Below are positions 1 through 6,193 of a DNA stretch of 32,325 bases, one piece after another (the first letter of the stretch is position 1; every line of letters starts with the position of its first letter). The notes under the pieces were generated by a model. It saw only the letters and a program-made list of their open reading frames with translations, was not told the DNA's origin and did not search any database. The DNA is from Candidatus Daviesbacteria bacterium (GTDB taxonomy: Bacteria > Patescibacteriota > Microgenomatia > Daviesbacterales > UBA10151): assembly GCA_016176415.1 (NCBI GenBank), contig JACOXH010000008.1, positions 1-32,325 of the forward strand, given 5' to 3'. The translations under genes were made by a program, and so were the position numbers.

Positions 1-112
1 CCGTTAGGTAATCCGCACGAGGACATCCTTGTGTTTGCCACCACCCAATATGAGCTTTTAAGCCGGGATTTACATCCTGCCGAGTAGGCGCCTCTATTGT
101 TCTTGTTTGCAT
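1..112 (-). CDS. Partial hypothetical protein, cut by window edge
   Basis: An ATG at 112 opens a frame of 37 codons that runs off the left edge without a stop. The protein begins MQTRTIEAPTRQ. The start lies 12 nt after the rpmB stop on the same strand, so it could be the next gene of an rpmB operon. I recognise no family, there is no clear Shine-Dalgarno sequence, and the piece is too short to judge codon use. It could also be non-coding. Confidence 0.35.
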   Translation of the reverse strand, partial: MQTRTIEAPTRQDVNPGLKAHIGWWQTQGCPRADYLT

Positions 113-124
113 TATTAATTAAGT

Positions 125-361
125 TTAGACAGTTGGGATCGGGGCGGGTTTGGACATGGCGGTGTTGAAGTCGCGTTTTATTATCCTTAGGCATTTTGTG
201 CAATAGGACTTGCCCTTGAATGTGTGAAGGTTTGGTTTTTGGATCCTGGAGCTGATTTGGGCTTTTAAATTCCACTCACCGCCGTGGCCCGAGGAACCTT
301 TTTTGTGCCTTGACCAGGATATTTTATGTGCTCCTTTTAAACAATTAATGCAAACTGCCAT
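125..361 (-). CDS. rpmB: 50S ribosomal protein L28 (bL28)
   Basis: A 78-aa basic protein of the large ribosomal subunit. The central KPNLHTFKGKSYCTKCLRII segment matches the bL28 core (PNLH...K.....LR). A CxxC near the N-terminus (VCINCLKG) and a second CxxC (YCTKC) make a probable four-Cys zinc site, the form of L28 kept by many bacteria. Length is as expected for the family (about 60-78 aa). The start is an ATG preceded by a TATATT box that ends 7 nt upstream, so the mRNA is probably leaderless. It is divergent from the protease gene at 380. Confidence 0.85.
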   Translation of the reverse strand: MAVCINCLKGAHKISWSRHKKGSSGHGGEWNLKAQISSRIQKPNLHTFKGKSYCTKCLRIIKRDFNTAMSKPAPIPTV

Positions 362-365
362 GTGC

Positions 366-374
366 TAGAATATA
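366..374. promoter_or_regulatory. Overlapping divergent -10 boxes for rpmB and the M50 protease
   Basis: TAGAAT (366-371, + strand) ends 8 nt before the protease ATG at 380. TATATT (374-369, - strand) ends 7 nt before the rpmB ATG at 361. The two hexamers share three base pairs. No convincing -35 was seen on either side. With these spacings both transcripts would start at or next to their start codons, and the two polymerases could not bind at once. Confidence 0.5.
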
Positions 375-379
375 CCATA

Positions 380-1012
380 ATGAACCCGGAATTGCTAGCC
401 TTATCCATTATAGTTTTACTTTTTTCCGTCATAGTGCATGAAGTGATGCATGGTCTTACTGCATTAAAATTCGGGGATCATACCGCAGAGAGGGCAGGCA
501 GATTGACTTTAAACCCTCTTCCGCATATTGATCCTGTGGGTACAATTTTACTCCCTATTCTGCTTTTTGTAACCAACTCTCCCATAATGTTCGGCTGGGC
601 CAAACCCGTTCCGGTAAACCCTTTAAATTTCACCGACCTTAGAAAAGGGGAGTTTTTGGTCTCAATTGCAGGGATCTTATCCAATTTGGCTCTGGCGCTG
701 ATTGCCGCTGTCATATACCACATTTTGAGAAATTTCGGCGCTCCTTTTTTGGTTATGGAAACCCTTTTCTTTATGGTACAAATTAACATTCTGCTGGCAA
801 TTTTCAACTTTATCCCGATTCCTCCCCTGGACGGATCAAAGGTTTTAATGTCCCAGCTTCCATATAAATTGGCCAAAGAATATCAAAAATTCGAAGCGTA
901 TGGCTTTATTGTGCTTCTAATGCTCTGGTTTATCCCTGTTGGGGGGACTTCCCTTTTAGGGTTTATTTTGAGGGCGGGGACTTCTTTTTTCATGCGGGTT
1001 TTTGGATTTTAA
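380..1012 (+). CDS. Site-2 protease family (peptidase M50) membrane protein
   Basis: A 210-aa intramembrane zinc metalloprotease. HEVMH at residues 20-24 is the HExxH zinc and catalytic motif within the first membrane segment. NFIPIPPLDG at 143-152 carries the third zinc ligand (Asp151) of the NxxPxPxLDG motif. Further hydrophobic segments lie near 55-65, 95-115, 125-148 and 172-190. There is no PDZ domain, so this is the small site-2 protease type rather than full RseP. The frame is open from a GTG at 362, but the ATG at 380 is preferred: it gives a normal N-terminus and sits 8 nt after a -10 box. The substrate is unknown; the family cleaves membrane-bound regulators or signal-peptide remnants. 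Confidence 0.88.
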   Translation: MNPELLALSIIVLLFSVIVHEVMHGLTALKFGDHTAERAGRLTLNPLPHIDPVGTILLPILLFVTNSPIMFGWAKPVPVNPLNFTDLRKGEFLVSIAGILSNLALALIAAVIYHILRNFGAPFLVMETLFFMVQINILLAIFNFIPIPPLDGSKVLMSQLPYKLAKEYQKFEAYGFIVLLMLWFIPVGGTSLLGFILRAGTSFFMRVFGF

Positions 1013-1073
1013 CTCACTTACTTTTTAGCCTCGCAAGTTTAAGTTTTTCCCCACACAAAGGGCTTTGCAGGGT

Positions 1074-1101
1074 TTGACAACTTGGGGCTCACTTTGATAA
1101 A
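1074..1101 (+). promoter_or_regulatory. Promoter for the candidate ncRNA
   Basis: A perfect -35 TTGACA (1074-1079), a 16-nt spacer and GATAAA (1096-1101) predict a start near 1108. No plausible protein start follows at a sensible distance. Confidence 0.45.
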
Positions 1102-1107
1102 GTTTTA

Positions 1108-1356
1108 TAGTCAGAAGATTTCAAAGTTTTCCGACACCTGCCTACTCGGCACGTTGAAATTGAGGATATTTTTCCTCCTCAAATTTTTAACCGATACGGG
1201 TAGACCCAAAGGTGGATGCACCATACGGTACGTCCCAGGGTTCCCACCTGAATATTCGGGGGGAAAACCTCAACCACGGTCAGAGTAGGCTGAAATTATT
1301 TTTTAAAACCAAATATTTCAAAACTAGTTGTCTTTTGGGCGGCTAGTTATTTTTTT
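1108..1356 (+). ncRNA. Candidate structured non-coding RNA, family not identified
   Basis: This region has no credible gene but looks like an independent RNA unit of about 250 nt, with a promoter at 1074-1101 and a strong intrinsic terminator at 1322-1356. A perfect 8-bp closing stem, GCCTACTC (1140-1147) with GAGTAGGC (1283-1290), encloses a 150-nt domain. Inside it are AGGTGG (1210-1215) with CCACCT (1244-1249), a GAGG...CCTC hairpin near 1163-1178, and the palindrome CCGAATATTCGG (allowing for one mismatch) near 1247-1260. I looked for RNase P, SRP, tmRNA and riboswitch signatures and found none, for example no GAGGAAAGTCC-type P4 segment. 6S RNA or a lineage-specific RNA remain possible. 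Confidence 0.45.
1322..1356 (+). terminator. Intrinsic terminator of the candidate ncRNA
   Basis: AACTAGTTGTC pairs with GGCGGCTAGTT to make an 11-bp stem (including G-T pairs) with a short loop, followed by a run of T to 1356. It stands between the ncRNA and the oppositely oriented tRNA-Thr gene. Confidence 0.75.
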
Positions 1357-1370
1357 AGAAGGGTAAGGGA

Positions 1371-1446
1371 TGGAGCCGACTACTGGATTCGAACCTGTGA
1401 CCTGCTGTTTACAAAACAGCTGCTCTAACCACTGAGCTAAGTCGGC
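1371..1446 (-). tRNA. tRNA-Thr (TGT)
   Basis: A full cloverleaf on the minus strand: acceptor GCCGACT/AGTCGGC, D stem GCTC/GAGC, anticodon loop TTTGTAA with anticodon TGT, and T loop TTCGAAT. Discriminator T is followed by an encoded CCA (1373-1371). The T stem (ACAGG/CCAGT) has one central A-A mismatch, which is unusual but does not break the fold. It reads ACA threonine codons. Confidence 0.93.
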
Positions 1447-1460
1447 AAGGAAGTGTTCAT

Positions 1461-1489
1461 ATTTTAGCAGGAAATTTATAAAAACCCAA
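1461..1489 (-). promoter_or_regulatory. Promoter of tRNA-Thr(TGT)
   Basis: On the minus strand TTGGGT (1489-1484), a 17-nt spacer and TAAAAT (1466-1461), preceded by TGc to give an extended -10. The tRNA begins 14 nt further on. Confidence 0.55.
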
Positions 1490-1491
1490 CT

Positions 1492-1644
1492 ATGTCTGAT
1501 AGAGAAAAGACTGAAGGATTAATAACAGATTTGGTCAATAGTGATGCAATTCAGACTGTACCTCCTGAATTAATTAAAAATCCAAAAGTGACTTCCATTG
1601 AAGCTTTTAGAAAGAAGAAAAAAGATAAGCCTCCAAAAGTTTAG
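1492..1644 (+). CDS. Small hypothetical protein, 50 aa
   Basis: The frame ATG 1492 to TAG 1644 encodes MSDREKTEGLITDLVNS... ending in a Lys-rich tail (FRKKKKDKPPKV). It lies between two divergent tRNA-Thr genes. A TATAAA box (1477-1482) ends 9 nt before the ATG, the leaderless arrangement seen throughout this window, which supports it being expressed. The composition is hydrophilic and soluble: an acidic first half and a basic end. I recognise no family; its existence as a gene rests on the promoter spacing and uninterrupted frame. Confidence 0.5.
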   Translation: MSDREKTEGLITDLVNSDAIQTVPPELIKNPKVTSIEAFRKKKKDKPPKV

Positions 1645-1665
1645 TTTACAGATCCGAAGCTACTC

Positions 1666-1674
1666 TGATACAAT
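1666..1674 (+). promoter_or_regulatory. Extended -10 promoter of tRNA-Thr(GGT)
   Basis: TGaTACAAT (1666-1674) is an extended -10 element 15 nt upstream of the mature tRNA 5' end at 1690. No clear -35 was seen. Confidence 0.5.
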
Positions 1675-1689
1675 TTCTAAGTTCTTTGC

Positions 1690-1761
1690 GCCGACTTGGC
1701 TCAGTGGCAGAGCAGCTCCATGGTAAGGAGCAGGTCGTGGGTTCGATTCCCACAGTCGGCT
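1690..1761 (+). tRNA. tRNA-Thr (GGT)
   Basis: Cloverleaf with acceptor GCCGACT/AGTCGGC, D stem GCTC/GAGC, anticodon stem GCTCC/GGAGC, loop ATGGTAA (anticodon GGT) and T arm GTGGG-TTCGATT-CCCAC. Discriminator T is followed by CCC, so CCA must be added after transcription, unlike the tRNA-Thr(TGT) at 1371. In many bacteria a tRNA-Thr, rpmG and tRNA-Trp precede secE-nusG; this gene keeps that order. Confidence 0.94.
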
Positions 1762-1787
1762 CCCAGTCCTTATCCGGCTCCCACCTC

Positions 1788-1817
1788 TTGCAGTTTTACC
1801 TTACTCTCATATATAAT
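1788..1817 (+). promoter_or_regulatory. Promoter of rpmG
   Basis: TTGCAG (1788-1793), an 18-nt spacer and a consensus TATAAT (1812-1817). The predicted start near 1824 is only 2 nt before the rpmG ATG at 1826, so the mRNA should be essentially leaderless. Confidence 0.65.
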
Positions 1818-1825
1818 CTCCCGAT

Positions 1826-1993
1826 ATGGCCAAAAAGGGAAACAGAAATATATTTTTATTCCAGTGTTCTGTTTGTAAAAATAAAAATTACACAGGAACT
1901 AAAAACACAGTAAATATAAAAGAAAAACTTGCTTTGAACAAATTTTGTTCTCATGACAGAAAAACTACTCCTCACAACGAGGTAAAAATTTAG
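1826..1993 (+). CDS. rpmG: 50S ribosomal protein L33 (bL33)
   Basis: A 55-aa basic protein beginning MAKKGNRNIFLFQCSVCKNK, with the bL33 pattern of an N-terminal CxxC (Cys14, Cys17), a Thr/Asn/Lys-rich middle (NYTGTKNTVN) and a Phe-Cys turn near the C-terminus followed by Lys and His residues. The usual second CxxC is replaced by Cys41-Ser-His43, so any zinc site would be Cys3His rather than Cys4. It sits between tRNA-Thr and (after an inserted HTH gene) tRNA-Trp, the standard neighbourhood of rpmG. The ATG is chosen because TATAAT ends 8 nt upstream. Confidence 0.82.
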   Translation: MAKKGNRNIFLFQCSVCKNKNYTGTKNTVNIKEKLALNKFCSHDRKTTPHNEVKI

Positions 1994-2007
1994 TAATCAT
2001 TCTCTTC

Positions 2008-2036
2008 TTGACATTCGGGTTTAATTCGCATAATAA
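2008..2036 (+). promoter_or_regulatory. Consensus promoter of the HTH gene
   Basis: TTGACA (2008-2013), exactly 17 nt, then TAATAA (2031-2036). The predicted start falls on or next to the ATG at 2044 (7 nt from the -10), so the mRNA has no room for a Shine-Dalgarno sequence. The same transcript would run into tRNA-Trp. Confidence 0.65.
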
Positions 2037-2043
2037 TTAATTA

Positions 2044-2706
2044 ATGTCCTATCCAATCGAGTTTCAAAACAAAGCTATCTCTTTGCGCAAAAAAGGATAC
2101 TCTATTAAAGAAATAGCAATTTTACTTAATATTGCAAAAAGCACCTCTTCACTATGGTTGCGCAATATTCTACTGCCTCTCCGTGCACAGGAAAGACTAA
2201 AACAACGCAAAATCTTAGGGCAATATAAGAGCATAGAAATCGCACGGAAGAAGAGAATCCAACAACAACTTTATTTTACTAGTATTGCTAAAGGGTTCTT
2301 AAGAAGAATTTCTCTGACACCCGACTTATGTAAATTATGCTGTGCCCTGATATTCTGGTGTGAAGGATCAAAAAACAATACACAAGTTAAATTTACTAAC
2401 TCGGATCCCTCTTTAATTAAAGTATTTCTTGATTTATTAAGACATGGTTTTAAGATCAACGAGTCCAAATTTAGAGTTTTAATGCACCTGCATGAATATC
2501 ACAAAGAGGAAAGACAAAAGGTTTTTTGGAATAAAATTACTAAAATACCTCTTAATCAATTCCATAAATCATATTTAAAACCTCATACTTCCAAAAGAAA
2601 ACATTTACACTACCCTGGCTGTATTACTGTAACTTACTACGATGCCAGAGTTGCAAAAGAATTAACCACAATCTACAATACTTTTGCACAAAGGGGCGTC
2701 CGTTAA
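2044..2706 (+). CDS. HTH-domain protein of unknown function, 3' end inside tRNA-Trp
   Basis: A 220-aa basic protein. Residues about 5-40 (FQNKAISLRKKGYSIKEIAI then LLNIAKSTSSLWLRNI) form a resolvase/Hin- or Sigma-70-like helix-turn-helix. The remainder has a Cys-containing core (LCKLCCALIFWCEGSKN), FTNSDP, a His-rich LMHLHEYHKEE segment and a C-terminal PGCITVTYYDARVAKEL. From memory, similar uncharacterised HTH proteins recur in CPR genomes; the His/Asp pattern hints at a nuclease-like or LAGLIDADG-like fold but this is not established. It is wedged between rpmG and tRNA-Trp, and its last five codons and stop overlap the first 15 nt of the tRNA, consistent with a later insertion into a conserved operon. 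Strong own promoter; predicted leaderless. Confidence 0.7.
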   Translation: MSYPIEFQNKAISLRKKGYSIKEIAILLNIAKSTSSLWLRNILLPLRAQERLKQRKILGQYKSIEIARKKRIQQQLYFTSIAKGFLRRISLTPDLCKLCCALIFWCEGSKNNTQVKFTNSDPSLIKVFLDLLRHGFKINESKFRVLMHLHEYHKEERQKVFWNKITKIPLNQFHKSYLKPHTSKRKHLHYPGCITVTYYDARVAKELTTIYNTFAQRGVR

Positions 2707-2763
2707 CTGGCAAACGGTCTCTCTCCAAAAGAGATCCTGCAGGTTCGAGTCCTGCCGCCCCTG
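2692..2763 (+). tRNA. tRNA-Trp (CCA)
   Basis: Acceptor AGGGGCG/CGCCCCT, D stem CGTT/AACG, anticodon stem TCTCT/AGAGA with loop CTCCAAA (anticodon CCA), and T arm GCAGG-TTCGAGT-CCTGC. Discriminator is G. The 5' 15 nt overlap the end of the HTH gene at 2044, so translation of that gene and folding of the tRNA compete for the same RNA. The finding of a single UGG-reading tRNA here says nothing against the standard code. Confidence 0.93.
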
Positions 2764-2781
2764 CATATAAGTTTTAAATGT

Positions 2782-2787
2782 TATAAT
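2782..2787 (+). promoter_or_regulatory. -10 box of the GyrI-like gene
   Basis: A consensus TATAAT ends 8 nt before the GTG start at 2796. The -35 position would fall inside the 3' end of tRNA-Trp, where nothing matches the consensus well. Confidence 0.5.
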
Positions 2788-2795
2788 TTTGGTTA

Positions 2796-3281
2796 GTGAA
2801 AATATTAAGAACTCCCAAAATCACAAAGCCAGAATTTCTTTCAGAAGTGATTGTTAAAATCAGACCGGAAATAAAAGTTGTAAGTTTATCCGGTAAAGGT
2901 GAACCTCTTGAGGCATTTAACCACAAAATTAGTAAGGTTTTTACTTACTTGGCAGATAAAAGAGTGAAGACAGGTCATGTTTTAGGAATTTTCTATCAAG
3001 ACAGGAGAAAAGTTGGTGTGGAAAATGAAACTTGGGATGCTTGTGTATCTGTTGATAAAGAAATTATTACTAATGATGAGTTTAAATATTTAAACCTACC
3101 AGAAGTTAAAGTTGCAAGCGTCATTTTAACTGGAAGTTATGCTTTAATAGGTCAGGCGCTGAGTTATTTAGAATCGGTTACACAGGTAAACGGAATCAAG
3201 ACTTCCTGGCCGCTTACTGAAATATATTTAGAAGAAGGGAAAGAACCTGTTACCGAGTTGCAGTATTTTGTAAAAGAATGA
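2796..3281 (+). CDS. GyrI-like small-molecule-binding domain protein
   Basis: A 161-aa stand-alone protein of the GyrI / AraC effector-binding fold. The C-terminal half has the characteristic pattern: a central YLADKRVKTGHVLGIFYQD strand-helix, the WDACVSV strand, ASVILTGSYALIGQALSYL and the terminal EPVTELQYFV. There is no DNA-binding domain, so this is a single-domain binder rather than a MerR- or AraC-type regulator. Such proteins bind hydrophobic cations or DNA gyrase in other bacteria; the ligand here is unknown. Start is GTG, chosen because TATAAT is 8 nt upstream; there is no Shine-Dalgarno sequence. Confidence 0.72.
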   Translation: MKILRTPKITKPEFLSEVIVKIRPEIKVVSLSGKGEPLEAFNHKISKVFTYLADKRVKTGHVLGIFYQDRRKVGVENETWDACVSVDKEIITNDEFKYLNLPEVKVASVILTGSYALIGQALSYLESVTQVNGIKTSWPLTEIYLEEGKEPVTELQYFVKE

Positions 3282-3315
3282 GGAGATTATCGGTAAAGCT
3301 TACTAATCCCTGCAC

Positions 3316-4041
3316 TTAAAAGTTCACCTTAATTCTGGCTGTATCCAAAAAGCCCTGTGTGGCATCTGAAGTTTTAGCCTGCAAGACATATGTTTGATTT
3401 CCTGAACCTAAAGTAAAGGTTGAAGAAGTGACTATGGAAGAATTGGTTGATGTGGTACTAATTGCAGAAGACACTGTTGAGCCCGAACTATTGTTAACCA
3501 ACTGGGCATACAAAGTCCCTCCCGGCTGGTTTAACCTCATATTCACTTCAAGCTGCATAGAAGTATATCCCTTATACTGATCAGGATCTAAACTGATCTG
3601 GAAAGTACTTAAATTTGTCCAGCTGTTTGTGGCTACTGTCCCCCCTGAGCCTAAAGGGATATAAAGAGGGTACTTTGAGCCTGAAGCAGCAACAGGAGCA
3701 GGAGTGGCTTTTTCCAAAGCTGCCACCCTGACCTTCAAGTCTGTAATTACTGCCTCTATTTCAGCTATTTTTGAATCATTGGAAGAGCTGCTTTGAGAAC
3801 CACCTGATTTTAAAGCATTAACTTGTGGCACCAACTTGGTTAAAGTATCCTCTAAACTCTGTACTCTCTCTTCTGTGGTAGCTCCGGGCACAGTTTTCGG
3901 CACTTCTACAGATACCTCTTCCTCTTTTTCTTGAGTAATTAAAGAAGTAACAGGGTTGGATTTACCGGCTGAGAAACGGAAGTACCACAAGCCTCCTAAA
4001 ATAAGTATTGGAATCAGTATAAAGGGCAGTAATCTGATCAC
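3316..4041 (-). CDS. Membrane-anchored coiled-coil protein with C-terminal beta domain
   Basis: A 241-aa protein. Residues 4-26 (LLPFILIPILILGGLWYF...) form one N-terminal membrane anchor. An acidic linker follows, then a coiled coil at about 58-115 (VQSLEDTLTKLVPQ...; IAEIEAVITDLKVRVAALEK). The C-terminal 110 residues are Ser/Thr/Gly-rich with strand-like alternation, ending YVLQAKTSDATQGFLDTA and a short strand, resembling a beta-sandwich. The layout suggests an oligomer held at the outer face of the cytoplasmic membrane. Function unknown. The start is GTG, 6 nt after an extended -10; divergent from the VanW-like gene. Confidence 0.65.
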   Translation of the reverse strand: MIRLLPFILIPILILGGLWYFRFSAGKSNPVTSLITQEKEEEVSVEVPKTVPGATTEERVQSLEDTLTKLVPQVNALKSGGSQSSSSNDSKIAEIEAVITDLKVRVAALEKATPAPVAASGSKYPLYIPLGSGGTVATNSWTNLSTFQISLDPDQYKGYTSMQLEVNMRLNQPGGTLYAQLVNNSSGSTVSSAISTTSTNSSIVTSSTFTLGSGNQTYVLQAKTSDATQGFLDTARIKVNF

Positions 4042-4047
4042 AAATTA

Positions 4048-4056
4048 ATCATATCA
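4048..4056 (-). promoter_or_regulatory. Extended -10 promoter of the coiled-coil protein gene
   Basis: On the minus strand TGaTATGAT (4056-4048); the hexamer ends 6 nt before the GTG at 4041. Divergent from the promoter at 4071-4100. Confidence 0.5.
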
Positions 4057-4070
4057 CAACCCCTCTAAAC

Positions 4071-4100
4071 TTGACTTACTATCCTATAATATGATAAAAT
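4071..4100 (+). promoter_or_regulatory. Promoter of the VanW-like gene
   Basis: TTGACT (4071-4076), an 18-nt spacer and TAAAAT (4095-4100). The hexamer ends 9 nt before the ATG at 4110. A second TATAAT at 4085-4090 is too close to TTGACT to pair with it. Confidence 0.55.
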
Positions 4101-4109
4101 GCGCTACTT

Positions 4110-4784
4110 ATGTCAAAGTATACGCGCTACGCACAACTTTTGACCATCTTTCCCCTAAGCTTTGGTTCTTTACTGGGGTTTTCTTCTGACACCAATTTTG
4201 CCACCCCATACCCTGCCAATGTGCTGGCCTCACATGAGATATCTTTGGAAAACCGTCAACCTGACAAGTATGTAAACAAAGTATTTAAAAATAACATCCT
4301 TTTAAATATTGCCTACATGTCAGGTAAGGTGACCAAAGCTTCTGATATTAACTGGGAAGAGATAAACAAACCCTTTGAGTACGAGTTTAAACTCAAGCCT
4401 TATGAAACTTTTGCCTATCATGAAGATGTAAAAGAAAAGTATAAAAACTCTCTGGTTAAAACTACTATAGCTCACTTTAATGCAGAAGATGGGTTTTTAA
4501 CAGACGGTTATTTATACGGGGACGGCGTATGCCACCTTGCTTCTTTAATTTACTGGGTGGCTTTGGATGCAGGCCTTTTGACAGAAGCCCCGACCAATCA
4601 TGACTTTGCTGCAATCCCTGATATTGCCAAAAAGTACGGGGTTTCTATCTATTACAACCCAGGCTCACTTTCAGCCAATGCCCGTCAAAATTTGTATATT
4701 ACCAACAACAGGGCAAAAACTGTCTCATTTAAATTTGAATACCGAAATAATACCTTAAAAGTATCGGCAATTGAGCTAAATTGA
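4110..4784 (+). CDS. VanW-like exported protein
   Basis: A 224-aa protein. A short N-terminal hydrophobic stretch (LLTIFPLSFGSLLGFSS, about 10-26) is a likely signal peptide or anchor. The C-terminal half matches the VanW core: GDGVCHLASLIYWVALDAGL (about 138-157), NHDFAAIPDIAKKYGVSIYY and a final QNLYITNN...FKFEY strand region. VanW proteins take their name from glycopeptide resistance clusters, but their activity is not established; in bacteria without van genes they occur as cell-envelope proteins. No van ligase genes are nearby. A perfect 10-bp inverted repeat follows the stop. Confidence 0.68.
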   Translation: MSKYTRYAQLLTIFPLSFGSLLGFSSDTNFATPYPANVLASHEISLENRQPDKYVNKVFKNNILLNIAYMSGKVTKASDINWEEINKPFEYEFKLKPYETFAYHEDVKEKYKNSLVKTTIAHFNAEDGFLTDGYLYGDGVCHLASLIYWVALDAGLLTEAPTNHDFAAIPDIAKKYGVSIYYNPGSLSANARQNLYITNNRAKTVSFKFEYRNNTLKVSAIELN

Positions 4785-4814
4785 CAAACTGAATACAATC
4801 TTCAATTCAGTTTG
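4785..4814 (+). repeat. Perfect 10-bp hairpin after the VanW-like gene
   Basis: CAAACTGAAT (4785-4794) and ATTCAGTTTG (4805-4814) form a perfect stem with a 10-nt loop immediately after the stop codon. There is no T tract, so it may stabilise the mRNA 3' end rather than terminate transcription. Confidence 0.6.
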
Positions 4815-4849
4815 TCATCCTGAGGAGTCTTCGACGAAGAATCTCTTTC
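4812..4849 (+). repeat. Dispersed TGTCATYCTGA repeat, copy 1
   Basis: TTTGTCATCCTGAG...CTTCGACGAAGAATCTC contains the same words as the longer inverted repeats at 12310-12412 and 23868-24001. Here only one arm is present. It lies directly upstream of the GH1 promoter and would supply its -35 region. Confidence 0.6.
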
Positions 4850-4850
4850 A

Positions 4851-4859
4851 TGCTAAGAT
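4851..4859 (+). promoter_or_regulatory. Extended -10 promoter of the GH1 gene
   Basis: TGcTAAGAT (4851-4859) ends 6 nt before the ATG at 4866, predicting a leaderless mRNA. Confidence 0.5.
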
Positions 4860-4865
4860 AGAGAT

Positions 4866-6185
4866 ATGTCCCAACATCAGCCTTTACCAAAACACGAGCA
4901 CGCCACTTTAAAATTTCCTGAAGGTTTTTTATGGGGAGCAGCTACCTCTGCCCATCAGGTAGAAGGAAATAATACTCACAGTGACTGGTGGCAGTGGGAA
5001 CAGGACAAGCCCTTCGACTTACGCTCAGGGCGAGCATGCGACCAGTATAACCGCTTTGAGCAAGACTTTGATTTAATAAAACAGCTAAACCACAACGCCC
5101 ACAGATTATCTATAGAGTGGTCAAGAATAGAACCAAAAGAAGGAGAGTTTAACCAGACAGAAATAGACCACTACAAAAAAGTTTTGAAAGCTTTAAAAGA
5201 CCGCAAAATTACAGTGATGCTGACTCTCTGGCACTGGACATTACCTGTGTGGGTAGCAGATAAAGGAGGATGGGAAAATGGGGCCACAGTTTCTTATTTT
5301 GAAAGATTTGTCCGTAAAATTGTGCCTGAAATCTCTGACTATGTAGACTTATGGATTACTTTAAATGAACCGGGGGTATATATTTATGAAACTTATATTG
5401 AAAGGGCTTGGCCTCATTCCAAAAAAAGCACATGGGGACAGGTTAAAACTTTTCTAAATCTCACTTCTGCCCATAAAAAGGTTTACAAATACCTACACTC
5501 AAAGTTCCCTGCAGGTAAACCTGTAGGTATTGCCAATAACATCCTCTCTTTTGAATCAAATCACAAGCACTCTTTTAAAGAACAACTGTCTGTGGTGTTA
5601 AATGATTTATTTGCCAACCACCTGTTTTACTTTTTTACCAGAGGCGCACATGATTTTTTAGGAATCAACTACTACTTTCATATCAGATTTAAAGATAAGT
5701 ATTTAACTCCCAACAAAAAAGATTTGGCACAACAAACTCATGATGTGTCTGATTTAGGCTGGGAAATTTACCCTGAAGGCATTTTTGAAGTATTAACAGA
5801 TTTAGCTGATGACATACCTATATATATAACAGAGTGTGGTATTGCCTCCACTAATGATGACAGAAGAAACCGTTTTTTAATTTCATATTTACAGGAAGTA
5901 GCCAGAGCAATTAAGGCAGGAGTTAATGTCCGGGGCTTTTTCTACTGGTCGCTTTTAGATAATTTTGAGTGGCATTTAGGGTTTGAACCCAGATTCGGAC
6001 TGGTTGAAATGGACTACAGCACTATGGAAAGACATATCAGGCCTTCAGCTTTAGTTTATACAGACATAATTCAGCACAACGGCATTCCCCACTCGCTTCT
6101 TCGTTTCATTGGCCACACAGTCAACGCTGAAGAGGTTTTGGAAAAAAGACAGAAAGAAATCAGGAAGGAGATTGAATCAGGGTGA
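4866..6185 (+). CDS. Glycoside hydrolase family 1 (beta-glucosidase-like)
   Basis: A 439-aa retaining beta-glycosidase with a TIM-barrel fold. The N-terminus carries FPEGFLWGAATSAHQVEG, the family's glycone-binding signature (Gln31 and His30). The acid/base Glu168 is in TLNEPG; the nucleophile Glu323 is in ITECGIAS. The usual family sequence there is TENG, so Cys replaces Asn next to the nucleophile. YWSLLDNFEWHLGFEPRFGL near 360-380 is the conserved substrate-binding end. No signal peptide, so a cytoplasmic enzyme acting on imported or internal disaccharides or glycosides; the sugar cannot be read from sequence. Full length for the family. Confidence 0.93.
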   Translation: MSQHQPLPKHEHATLKFPEGFLWGAATSAHQVEGNNTHSDWWQWEQDKPFDLRSGRACDQYNRFEQDFDLIKQLNHNAHRLSIEWSRIEPKEGEFNQTEIDHYKKVLKALKDRKITVMLTLWHWTLPVWVADKGGWENGATVSYFERFVRKIVPEISDYVDLWITLNEPGVYIYETYIERAWPHSKKSTWGQVKTFLNLTSAHKKVYKYLHSKFPAGKPVGIANNILSFESNHKHSFKEQLSVVLNDLFANHLFYFFTRGAHDFLGINYYFHIRFKDKYLTPNKKDLAQQTHDVSDLGWEIYPEGIFEVLTDLADDIPIYITECGIASTNDDRRNRFLISYLQEVARAIKAGVNVRGFFYWSLLDNFEWHLGFEPRFGLVEMDYSTMERHIRPSALVYTDIIQHNGIPHSLLRFIGHTVNAEEVLEKRQKEIRKEIESG

Positions 6186-6193
6186 AGTAATTT

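Noticed and set aside
478-876. Minus-strand frame inside the M50 protease
   Set aside because: Antisense of a gene with conserved catalytic motifs; no start context.
78-1151. Shared 12-mer GCCTACTCGGCA on opposite strands at 78-89 and 1140-1151, suggesting a second copy of the ncRNA
   Set aside because: A dozen such 12-mer matches are expected by chance in 32 kb on both strands, flanks do not match, and the left copy lies in an open reading frame.
1082-1288. 68-aa frame over the ncRNA region
   Set aside because: No promoter spacing or RBS fits, the protein is unlike anything recognisable, and the DNA is explained by stems plus a terminator.
1108-1356. RNase P, tmRNA, SRP or 6S RNA
   Set aside because: The conserved core segments of RNase P, tmRNA and SRP were not found on either strand; 6S cannot be excluded but its long continuous helix is not obvious.
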